Under the pieces are notes generated by a model. That model was not told where the DNA came from. It was given only the letters and a program-made list of their open reading frames with translations, and made no database searches. Of a DNA stretch of 32,668 nt, positions 23,702-31,438 are shown piece by piece. Position numbers and translations under genes: made by a program. The stretch's first letter is position 1, and every line of letters starts with the position of its first letter. This DNA comes from Francisellaceae bacterium (GTDB lineage Bacteria > Pseudomonadota > Gammaproteobacteria > Francisellales > Francisellaceae). The stretch lies in NCBI GenBank assembly GCA_028355575.1, contig JAOMSY010000013.1:1-32668 (forward strand). The letters are read 5' to 3'.

Positions 23702-25060
23702 TCAAATTGTGGCTTTATTTCTCATGAATTTTGAAATAAATACGATTGTGATTATTATTAACACTGACATAAATAGCATGACATGCATAAACTCAACATT
23801 AGTAATGCTGTCTTCTGAATTTGCTGAGTCACCATATGCAATTACACCCATAATGGCTGTACAAAGTGAAGCGCCTAAATAACGAAAGTGGAAAACAATG
23901 GCATTGGTTTCTTGTACATCATCTTGATGGATTATTGATGATATCTGGCTTGGTAATGCGCTTAATATAGGGCCAACAAAAAATGCATACATAGCTGCAA
24001 AAACGAAACAGGCTGTAATGCTGTTATAAAGCGCACTAATTCCAAGTCCCATAAAAGCCACAATGATCATGCTGAATGATAGAATAATGACGTATTTTCG
24101 ATTAGCATTTGTTGTAATTCGTCCAGCAATTGCGGGTGAGATTAAGCCAAAGAAAGTCGTCGACATTAAAAAGGTGCCGGTTTCTATGGGCGTTAGTTTA
24201 AAATGTTCAAGCAGTAATAGACTAACAAAAACGATTACCATTAAACTGCCTTGAAGGGTAAAACCTGTTGCGGCACAACTTGTGATTTTTATGTCCCTTA
24301 ACGTTTGTAATGGAAAAATTGGGTCAGTATGTTTTAAACAATGGCGAATAAAGAAAAATGAAATAACTAAAAACGAACATAACAAAATAATATTACTAAA
24401 TTCAAAACCATTAAAGCCTATGCTCATGCAATCAAATATTAAAATGAATGTCCCAATACATAATAGTGTGCTGCCAAGATAATCAAAATGACTCGGTGAT
24501 GGTTTTTTCGCAGGTGTAGTTACATAAACTGCAACAATACCCAAAATACATATAGGCGGAATAAGTAAGAAGTTCCATCGCCAAGAAATATATTCAATAA
24601 TTGAGCCAAATATGATTGGGCCAATTATAAAGTAACAAGTGTTAATGGTAATAAACCAGCTAAAATATTTATCAAATTTCCCATCTGTAATTGAGTCACG
24701 TATTAGAGTAATGGCTGAAGGGGCGGTCATGGCGATTGCAACACCTTGTACAAATCGGCTGATTAATAATTCGGTCTCATTATACGAAAAAGCACAACCC
24801 AGACTTGCCAATAACATGCAGACTAAACCTAGAATATACATGGATCTAGAGGTAATAATTTTTGCGATGCGGCCAAATACAATAAATGTACAGGCTGAGC
24901 CTAGGGTAAAACTATTAATGATCCATTGTTGAATTTCATTATTAAATCCAAGCTCTTGTTGCATGGATGGTAAGGCAATATTCGTACCTGATTGGGCAAT
25001 GACAAATATGGCAACATTTAAGCTACAAGCAAGTAATACTATCCAAGTCTTATTTATCAT
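23702..25060 (-). CDS. MFS transporter of the DHA2 (EmrB/QacA) type
   Basis: 452 residues from the ATG at 25060; a TTG at 25096 would add 12 residues. Neither has a strong ribosome binding site. About 14 hydrophobic segments. Typical features: Q-S-G-T-N-I-A-L-P-S-M-Q-Q-E-L in the first helix region (family A-L-P-x-I-x-x-x-L), W-I-I-N-S-F-T-L-G, F-V-Q-G-V-A-I-A-M-T-A-P-S-A, and I-S-W-R-W-N-F-L-L-I-P (DHA2 signature W-R-W-x-F). An inner-membrane proton-driven exporter. It stands just before panD on the same strand, which could mean pantothenate or drug export, but DHA2 genes sit next to many unrelated operons, so the link is only positional. Confidence 0.85.
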   Translation of the reverse strand: MINKTWIVLLACSLNVAIFVIAQSGTNIALPSMQQELGFNNEIQQWIINSFTLGSACTFIVFGRIAKIITSRSMYILGLVCMLLASLGCAFSYNETELLISRFVQGVAIAMTAPSAITLIRDSITDGKFDKYFSWFITINTCYFIIGPIIFGSIIEYISWRWNFLLIPPICILGIVAVYVTTPAKKPSPSHFDYLGSTLLCIGTFILIFDCMSIGFNGFEFSNIILLCSFLVISFFFIRHCLKHTDPIFPLQTLRDIKITSCAATGFTLQGSLMVIVFVSLLLLEHFKLTPIETGTFLMSTTFFGLISPAIAGRITTNANRKYVIILSFSMIIVAFMGLGISALYNSITACFVFAAMYAFFVGPILSALPSQISSIIHQDDVQETNAIVFHFRYLGASLCTAIMGVIAYGDSANSEDSITNVEFMHVMLFMSVLIIITIVFISKFMRNKATI

Positions 25061-25153
25061 GCGTGTGCAGTTAAAGTTATGATGTTCAAATAACAATTAT
25101 ATTTAAAAGCCTGCTGGATAGGAAAATTTTGACAATGTTTTTAAATTACAATG

Positions 25154-27280
25154 CTACATAGCGCTTGTCGAGAATAAGACGATAGTTACAATTAATACAT
25201 ATAAACCGACAAATGGCCAGAAGATGAGTTTGGGTAATAAATTATTCTTGTATAAAATAAAATTAATATTTGCCTTATTCAAATACAGCAAATTATTAAA
25301 CGCAGTCAGTACGGTGAGTAAATATCCAAGTAAATAACAGTATTCGGCATAGCTTATTAAAGAGGCGTTTAAAACAGACCTAAGCGCAACATGTGAGACA
25401 CTCAGGACAAATAATAATGTTGCCGCAAATCCAAGGATAGTATATGGGGACTCGCCTTTAAATAATGACCATTTCATAATGCTTAAATAGGCACAGCAGA
25501 TAACAAGAATTAGCGGTAAGAAGTAAATAACTAATGGCCCGAGTAATTTTCTATGTAGTTTTACATTGAATGATAATTGAGGAATGCCATTTCGATATTC
25601 AAATTTTGAATTCCCAAAGTTTGTTGACAAATTACTGTCTTGATAAGAAAAATAACTTTGGTTAATTTCCCAGCTTTTTAAGAAAATATCTTCATCTACG
25701 CCCATCTGTTGTTTGGGTGACGTGGTGTCGTAGCTCATAAAGTCAGGAATTGGAATGACATATTTATGGAAATCTTGTGCCCATAAATCAATTTTTAAAA
25801 TTTGGTTCCCAAAAGGGAATAAACTAGTTCTAGGTTCAAATTCTAGCTCTAAGATAGCATGCCATACATATAGTCGATAGTCTTGTTCTTCTAATTCAAA
25901 TTCTAAACGGTCAAATTTTTCATTCATTTGCTGTGGGAAGATGAAGCCTGGCTTAATGTCTACAGCATCAAGCGGATATTTATGCCAAACATAAGCAGAA
26001 ACTCTAATAGATGATGGTGCAGTAAAAAATAAATTTTGAATAAAAATGCCAGTTGGAACAAGCGTGTATTTATGATTAGGGTTTTCTAAATAGTCATTAT
26101 TTTCTAAATAATGCATTAGTGTTGACTGATTATAAATAGGGGTGATGCCTCTCTCTTCATCTTCATGGAAGATAGTCCACGGGTAGGTAATGGCGCCAAG
26201 TATAAATATACTAAAGACACAAAATGCAAAGGCAAAAAGACGCCATTCGGATAGGTGGTATATTTTAAACCATAATGCAGCGATGCATATCGCTAATAAA
26301 ATGGCTAAAAATAACAAAATTTTTAAAGTAATTTCAAGGTCTTTTAGACTGTTGTATAGGTTCTCAGATACATTATCTACAACCACTAATAACCAAGGTG
26401 TTCCGGGGATTGAGCTTAAATCAACCCACAATTCTTGTTTGTTTTTGTGGTCATATGCCTCATGAATATAATCTATATCTGACTGTGAATTGTTATTTAG
26501 TATTTGAGATAGAGTATCTGCATTTTCCTTAGCCAAGAATTCATTGAATGGTTGTGCCATGATTTTTTGGTTTGGGTGAATAAGAATATTTTCTTTTGGC
26601 GTAACAACAAAACTAAACCCAACTTTTCCTAAGTCGATATCAAAAAGCATTTCTCTGGCTGCTTTAAGTGAAAAATTTGCATAAATAACGGCAATGATAT
26701 TTTTATTTTTGTCATATAGAGGTAGATCGTACTCTATAACATGGGTTTGGTTAATGCTATCAAAATAAGGTTCTGACCAGCCTGGTCCTTGTTTTATTGC
26801 ATTGATATACCAATCATTATCAACATTTTCATCATCTAATAAGGTTTCACTTGTGTAATTATATTCTTCTGCAACATCTGTGTATTTATAGCTGCCATCT
26901 TTAAATGTATTGATGTAAGGCGCATATAATTTACCATCTTCATTTGCTGCATATGCAATGCCTACCCCAAATAACTGAGGGTGCTGAATAAGTGCCTCTT
27001 TGAGAACCTGTTTAATTTGATTTTGGTCTAAGTCATTGTTATTGATTCTATGTTCAATATCTTTAACTGCTTTTATAGGGATTTTAAAATTTTGGGCGAG
27101 CATTTTTGCTGCAGCTTCAGAGGATTTTTCGAAGTTAGCCTTTTGCTCATTAATCTGGAATTGTTGGTTTTGGTATGTTTTGTAACCTATAACAAGAATG
27201 GCAAGTGCTAAGACAATAGCAAGAGTAGCGATAGTATATTTTACAAATTGTTCTTTAGATGAAATCTGAGATCTTGGCAT
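25154..27280 (-). CDS. Membrane receptor: Cache sensor domain fused to a pentameric ligand-gated ion channel-like module
   Basis: 708 residues. Segments in order: TM (~14-34); a periplasmic double-Cache (PDC) domain at ~36-313, shown by D-W-Y-I-N-A-I-K-Q-G and W-S-E-P-Y-F-D (156-174) and D-K-N-K-N-I-I-A-V-I-Y-A-N (190-202); TMs at ~318-338 and ~346-368; a beta-rich domain at 370-580; then four TMs at ~581-602, 611-635, 645-667 and 681-703. The 370-703 part has the layout of pentameric ligand-gated channels: F-P-F-G-N-Q-I-L-K-I-D-L-W at 488-500 parallels the Pro-loop [YF]-P-F-D-x-Q-x-L, K-L-H-R-K at 574-578 leads into M1, and M1-M4 follow. Topology agrees: the extracellular domain and the C-terminus both face out. 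It likely opens an ion pathway on ligand binding; the ligand may be an amino acid or carboxylate. It is divergent from the HDAC-family gene. Confidence 0.68.
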   Translation of the reverse strand: MPRSQISSKEQFVKYTIATLAIVLALAILVIGYKTYQNQQFQINEQKANFEKSSEAAAKMLAQNFKIPIKAVKDIEHRINNNDLDQNQIKQVLKEALIQHPQLFGVGIAYAANEDGKLYAPYINTFKDGSYKYTDVAEEYNYTSETLLDDENVDNDWYINAIKQGPGWSEPYFDSINQTHVIEYDLPLYDKNKNIIAVIYANFSLKAAREMLFDIDLGKVGFSFVVTPKENILIHPNQKIMAQPFNEFLAKENADTLSQILNNNSQSDIDYIHEAYDHKNKQELWVDLSSIPGTPWLLVVVDNVSENLYNSLKDLEITLKILLFLAILLAICIAALWFKIYHLSEWRLFAFAFCVFSIFILGAITYPWTIFHEDEERGITPIYNQSTLMHYLENNDYLENPNHKYTLVPTGIFIQNLFFTAPSSIRVSAYVWHKYPLDAVDIKPGFIFPQQMNEKFDRLEFELEEQDYRLYVWHAILELEFEPRTSLFPFGNQILKIDLWAQDFHKYVIPIPDFMSYDTTSPKQQMGVDEDIFLKSWEINQSYFSYQDSNLSTNFGNSKFEYRNGIPQLSFNVKLHRKLLGPLVIYFLPLILVICCAYLSIMKWSLFKGESPYTILGFAATLLFVLSVSHVALRSVLNASLISYAEYCYLLGYLLTVLTAFNNLLYLNKANINFILYKNNLLPKLIFWPFVGLYVLIVTIVLFSTSAM

Positions 27281-27518
27281 TATTTTTACTTATCCATAAT
27301 TATTTCATTATAGCCAAACTTCGAAATTAAGCTAAAAATAGAGAGTATTAGCCATAAATTTTATTTAATTGACCCTTTTAAGAGATATAAGTGGTATTTG
27401 TCAGATATATAATGAAATGTAAAATTTGGAGCAATATTAAAATATGTAAGTAAATTTTAATTATGTTAGATATGATGTTAGTGTATTTATTAAGATTAAA
27501 GCTATAGTGGAGGTCATA

Positions 27519-28580
27519 GTGGCAAAGACTTATTTTATTCACAATTATGAAGCATTTAAGGAGCATATAAATTTTCTTGGTTGTCCTGATAGGCCAGAGA
27601 GAATGAATATTATTAAGCAAGCCCTTAAGCAATGTAATAAATATGATCTTATTGAAGAAATAAAGATAGAAATTGATCCAGTTCCTGAAGACTATGAAGA
27701 TGCTTTACTTCAAGTCCATAGTGAAAAACATGTGCAAAGTGTTAATGATTCTCCTAAGCATTTAACTGCGCTATATCCAATTCAAGCTGTACTAGATTCG
27801 ATTGACCATGTTCTAGCAACAGGGCCAAATACTGCGTTTTTTGCTATTCGCCCACCAGGACACCATAGTTTTGACGGCGGGGCTAATAACGATGACAGTA
27901 TTGACGGTGCTGACAGTGTGGGTGAAGGATTTTGTTTTTATAATAATGTTGCTGTAGCTGCGATGTATGCAGCTGAGTACCACCATAAGAAATCAATCTT
28001 GATCATAGACTGGGATTACCATCATGGTAATGGTACACAAAATGCTTTTTTTGATGTTAAAGGAATACACGATAAAGTAATAAGTGCGCGCCATCCACAC
28101 GTAAATGTTTACTTTTTATCTTTGCATAACGCAACTATTTATCCGTATCGAGCTGATCCATATACGCACCCGCATAATTTAGGTACTGTTAATGGAAAGG
28201 CGCATGCGAATAAGAGTTATATCCATAATGTGCATATAGCCAAGGAAGATTTTCTAGATGAAATATATTTGCCTAAATTTAAGCAAGCTGTCGATGAGGC
28301 ACTTGATAAATTTATTCCTGATATCGTTTTTATTTCAGCAGGATTTGATGCCAGAAATGGTGATCCAGTTGCTCGTTTTATTGAAGGTGAAGGCTTAAGT
28401 GATAAATGCTACTATGAAATGGCAAAATATGTAAAAGAGTCATTATATAAAGTCAATCATTCAGCTTCAATTATTTCCCTTTTAGAAGGGGGTTATAATG
28501 TTGAAGGGAAAGGCTTTTCAGAGGCAGTGGTTGAGCATATTAAAGGTCTAAATTCTGAGGTCGATATCACAATCGAATAA
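27519..28580 (+). CDS. Histone deacetylase/acetylpolyamine amidohydrolase family protein
   Basis: 353 residues from the GTG at 27519, with GGAGG 5 bases upstream; a GTG at 27507 lies in front of that site and is unlikely. All catalytic elements of the zinc-dependent arginase/HDAC fold are present: R-P-P-G-H-H (His115-His116), G-F-C-F-Y-N-N-V-A, I-I-D-W-D-Y-H-H-G-N-G-T (Asp164, Asp166, His168), S-A-G-F-D-A-R-N-G-D-P and L-E-G-G-Y-N. These are Zn ligands and the charge relay. Bacterial members deacetylate polyamines or other N-acetyl amines. A ~20-residue Asp/Gly-rich insertion between G-H-H and G-F-C-F (G-A-N-N-D-D-S-I-D-G-A) is longer than usual and may shape the active-site rim. Substrate is not determined. 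No signal peptide. Confidence 0.88.
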   Translation: MAKTYFIHNYEAFKEHINFLGCPDRPERMNIIKQALKQCNKYDLIEEIKIEIDPVPEDYEDALLQVHSEKHVQSVNDSPKHLTALYPIQAVLDSIDHVLATGPNTAFFAIRPPGHHSFDGGANNDDSIDGADSVGEGFCFYNNVAVAAMYAAEYHHKKSILIIDWDYHHGNGTQNAFFDVKGIHDKVISARHPHVNVYFLSLHNATIYPYRADPYTHPHNLGTVNGKAHANKSYIHNVHIAKEDFLDEIYLPKFKQAVDEALDKFIPDIVFISAGFDARNGDPVARFIEGEGLSDKCYYEMAKYVKESLYKVNHSASIISLLEGGYNVEGKGFSEAVVEHIKGLNSEVDITIE

Positions 28581-28637
28581 GTTGCACTAAACTAATAATC
28601 ATATTGAGATTACCATATTTGGAAATTATTTTTCTTT

Positions 28638-29843
28638 ATGTCACCTATTCGATTTATTGGATGTGTTCTTTTAGTTATTAGCTGCATGATTGGCGCTGGT
28701 GTTCTTGCATTACCTGTTCTGGCAATGCAAATGGGTATTATGAATGCGCTGATAATCATGTTGGTATTTTATATTGTGATGTGTATTTCAGGGTTGCTAA
28801 CGCTTGAAGTCAGTATCACGATGCCAAAATATCGTAATCACTTTGGATCAATGGCAGAATTAAGCTTTGGTTCGGTTGGTAAATATATAACGATTATTGC
28901 TTTCGCAATTACACTGTATGCAGCATTAACCGCATATGTGGCTGCCAGCCCAGAAGTAATTTATCCGACAATTAAAAACAATTTTGGTGAAATTATGCCA
29001 CAAAATTTAATCGGATTGATCTTTACCTTAGTGCTCGGCGCAATTGTTATATTAAGTGTGAAATATGCTGAAGTATTAAACCGCTTTATCATGGGTGTAA
29101 AACTAGGTTCATTAATATTAGTGGTAACACTTTTGATTGGTTATGTTAGTTACATCGATTTCGCGATGCCAAAACTAATAATTTCAAAGTTACCCGAACA
29201 AATATCAGTAATTATACTTGCTTTCTCATACCAGTCGATTGTGCCCAGTCTGGTCAATTACATTGGTAAAGAACATGGTCAAAGTATCAAGAAAATTATT
29301 ATTACAGCAACTACGTTCACCTGTATTATTTATATATTGTGGGTAAGTGTGATGGTTGGTCTGATTAATCAAGCTGCTACGAATGTTGATGTACATAGTA
29401 TGTCTTTGGCACAGCTAGTTGATTTAATTCATCATCATTCTGGTTCTCATTTTGCACCGATTATGATAGAGGTATTTTTAAATATAACTTTGTTTACGTC
29501 TTTTCTGGCATTATCAGTGGCTTTTGTTGATTTCTGGATTGATGCGCTCAAGTTAAGCTCGAAATACCGTGGCAGAATAATAGCTGGGTTAGTTGCCTTT
29601 ATCCCGCCTTGGATTATTGCGACTTACTTTGAAAGTGTTTTTATTAAAGCATTAGCTGTTTCAGGCTATGCAGGGTTGGTCTTTGCTTTACTATTACCAA
29701 CTTTAGTTGCCTATAAGTTATATTCTAAAAACTTCCCAAATGGTTCGATGTATTTAGCAGGAGGTAAACCCGTTAGAGCGGTAATGGCTATAATTGCTAT
29801 ATTTGTGATGGTGGTAATATTTTTGGGAAGTTTGTTTTTATAG
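28638..29843 (+). CDS. Aromatic amino acid permease (HAAAP family)
   Basis: 401 residues with about 11 membrane segments. The first segment has S-C-M-I-G-A-G-V-L-A-L-P-V-L-A (16-29), the conserved substrate/ion-binding break of the hydroxy/aromatic amino acid permeases (TyrP, TnaB, Mtr); later S-Y-Q-S-I-V-P-S-L fits the same family. It takes up tryptophan, tyrosine or phenylalanine with protons across the inner membrane; which one cannot be told. It follows the HDAC-family gene by 57 bp in the same direction, possibly one transcript. The ATG lacks a clear ribosome binding site. It ends 1 bp from the stop of the convergent AmpG-like gene. Confidence 0.85.
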   Translation: MSPIRFIGCVLLVISCMIGAGVLALPVLAMQMGIMNALIIMLVFYIVMCISGLLTLEVSITMPKYRNHFGSMAELSFGSVGKYITIIAFAITLYAALTAYVAASPEVIYPTIKNNFGEIMPQNLIGLIFTLVLGAIVILSVKYAEVLNRFIMGVKLGSLILVVTLLIGYVSYIDFAMPKLIISKLPEQISVIILAFSYQSIVPSLVNYIGKEHGQSIKKIIITATTFTCIIYILWVSVMVGLINQAATNVDVHSMSLAQLVDLIHHHSGSHFAPIMIEVFLNITLFTSFLALSVAFVDFWIDALKLSSKYRGRIIAGLVAFIPPWIIATYFESVFIKALAVSGYAGLVFALLLPTLVAYKLYSKNFPNGSMYLAGGKPVRAVMAIIAIFVMVVIFLGSLFL

Positions 29844-29844
29844 G

Positions 29845-31128
29845 CTATTTCTTATGAATATCCGCAATTCTTAAAATATGATGCCTGCCTAAATAAATAA
29901 ACCAAGTTGTAAACAAGCCGATAATAAAACTAAAGGTGAATAACCAAGCCCAACCTAGTGATCCAGCAGTCCAGCCAGCAAAGGGGCCGATAAAAACACG
30001 TCCAATTGAGTCGATTGAAGAAAACAAAGCAAACTGAGTGGCTGAATAAGCTTTATTACATAGGCTCAGCAGAAAGGCGACTAATACTGCGCTGCCCATG
30101 CTACCAACAAAATATTCAACCGCAACAGACATAACCATTAAGGGATAGCTTTTACCAACAATTGCCAATAAAACATACATTAAGTTTGCACAAGCCATTA
30201 ATAAACTAAACCATAAAAAGCCTCTATAAATGCCAATTCTTTTTACAATTAAGCCACCGACAACAAGACCTGTTAAAGAGAATATTAGTGAAGAAGTTTT
30301 ATAAGCAATCGCAATATCTACTAGGGTAAAATTCAATCCTCTTAAAAAGAAAACTGAATTAAGAGAAAATGCTAAGCTATCACCAAGCTTATACACAATG
30401 GTAATAAATATGATGAACATACATGCCCAGAAACTATCTCGGGAGAAAAATTCTCTAAATGGCATGACGACTGCTTTAAAAATTGTTTGGGGCTGGTGAA
30501 TGGCTTTAATTTGACTTGGCGCAATAAATGTCCCCAGAATCCCAACTAACATAAAGCTAGACATAATCAAAAAAGCAATATGCCAGTTTGATGCAGCCAC
30601 TATAAATAATATGACTGTGCTCGTACAAAACATTGCCAGCCTATAGCCTAAACTTGAGACTGATGCACCAATGGCACGTTCATCTTCATCTAATATTTCA
30701 ACCTGATAAGCATTAAAAGCAATATCTTGTGTTGCAGAGGCAATGCTAACAAGTAAACCCACTATTGCAATGCTGAGTGGATGCAGGCTAGGTTCTAATG
30801 TGGATAATATGCAAATAAGGCAAATAAGTGCTAATTGCATCATAAAAATCCAACTTTTACGTCGGTTAAAAAACGGTAAAGCATAGCGGTCAATTAAAGG
30901 AGACCATAAAAACTTAATTGTATACGGAAAGGTTAATAGAGTAAGGAGACCTATGGTTTCAACCGGCACACCATACTTGGTATACCAAATTGTGTAAGTA
31001 GAGGCTACCAACATAATTGGTAATCCAGAAGAGAAGCCTAATAAAAACATGGTGAGCATTTTGCGGCTAGAAAAAATTGTTTTAAAACTATCTATAAATA
31101 TTTCTTTAAGCTTTTCCTTGCTAACCAT
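29845..31128 (-). CDS. ampG: AmpG-like muropeptide permease
   Basis: 427 residues with about 12 hydrophobic segments. It imports anhydro-muropeptides released from the cell wall for recycling. AmpG features: L-L-G-F-S-S-G-L-P-I-M-L at the first segment, F-P-Y-T-I-K-F-L-W-S-P-L-I-D-R-Y, R-R-K-S-W-I and A-T-Q-D-I-A-F-N-A-Y-Q-V-E-I-L, the last being a strong family marker. Length is below that of E. coli AmpG and near that of other short members. The start is ATG with AAAGGA about 12 bases upstream, a long spacing. The leader carries three related boxes (see the separate entry) that suggest regulation. Confidence 0.9.
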   Translation of the reverse strand: MVSKEKLKEIFIDSFKTIFSSRKMLTMFLLGFSSGLPIMLVASTYTIWYTKYGVPVETIGLLTLLTFPYTIKFLWSPLIDRYALPFFNRRKSWIFMMQLALICLICILSTLEPSLHPLSIAIVGLLVSIASATQDIAFNAYQVEILDEDERAIGASVSSLGYRLAMFCTSTVILFIVAASNWHIAFLIMSSFMLVGILGTFIAPSQIKAIHQPQTIFKAVVMPFREFFSRDSFWACMFIIFITIVYKLGDSLAFSLNSVFFLRGLNFTLVDIAIAYKTSSLIFSLTGLVVGGLIVKRIGIYRGFLWFSLLMACANLMYVLLAIVGKSYPLMVMSVAVEYFVGSMGSAVLVAFLLSLCNKAYSATQFALFSSIDSIGRVFIGPFAGWTAGSLGWAWLFTFSFIIGLFTTWFIYLGRHHILRIADIHKK

Positions 31129-31151
31129 TTGTTTTATATTCCTTTAATTAA

Positions 31152-31190
31152 AAGTCTAATTCATTTTAGACTTGTGTTCATTCAAGTCTA
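31152..31190 (-). promoter_or_regulatory. Three AAGTCTA boxes in the ampG leader
   Basis: Read on the plus strand: AAGTCTAA at 31152-31159, TTAGACTTG at 31166-31174, CAAGTCTA at 31183-31190. In the ampG transcript the middle box can pair with either neighbour: an 8-bp stem with the distal box (loop 31175-31182) or an 8-bp stem with the proximal box (loop 31160-31165). Only one can form at a time. They lie 24-62 bp before the ATG. Alternatives are a three-half-site operator. Confidence 0.5.
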
Positions 31191-31208
31191 GACCTGGTTA
31201 CTTTTATT

Positions 31209-31217
31209 AGTATAGCA
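31209..31217 (-). promoter_or_regulatory. Extended -10 of the ampG promoter
   Basis: On the minus strand TGCTATACT, with the TG of an extended -10 before TATACT (31214-31209). No good -35 exists, which is usual for extended -10 promoters. Transcription would begin near 31202, giving a leader of about 74 bases that contains the three AAGTCTA boxes. Confidence 0.45.
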
Positions 31218-31379
31218 GTTATTTTTTTATGAATATGAAACGTGTTATATCGATAACATGGTTCAATTATTTTTAAGGTAAGTACTTCATTTGTTTAAAA
31301 TTGTTAGGGAATATGATGAAATTCTGCTGCAATAAACTGTATTGTAGATTTGATTTGTAGTATGTATATTAACCATAAT

Positions 31380-31408
31380 TTGATATCTGGCAATACGATT
31401 GATATTAT
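31380..31408 (+). promoter_or_regulatory. Sigma-70-type promoter of the acyl-activating enzyme gene
   Basis: TTGATA (31380-31385) and TATTAT (31403-31408) with an ideal 17-bp spacer, among the best matches in the window. Transcription would begin about 31415, some 24 bases before the ATG at 31439. Confidence 0.55.
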
Positions 31409-31438
31409 CTTTTTAGTTATATATTTCTGGTAGTTATT

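Noticed and set aside
27378-27632. Open frame of 84 codons on the minus strand over the HDAC gene start
   Set aside because: It overlaps the well-supported HDAC-family gene, has low-complexity I/L/Y-rich composition and no ribosome binding site.
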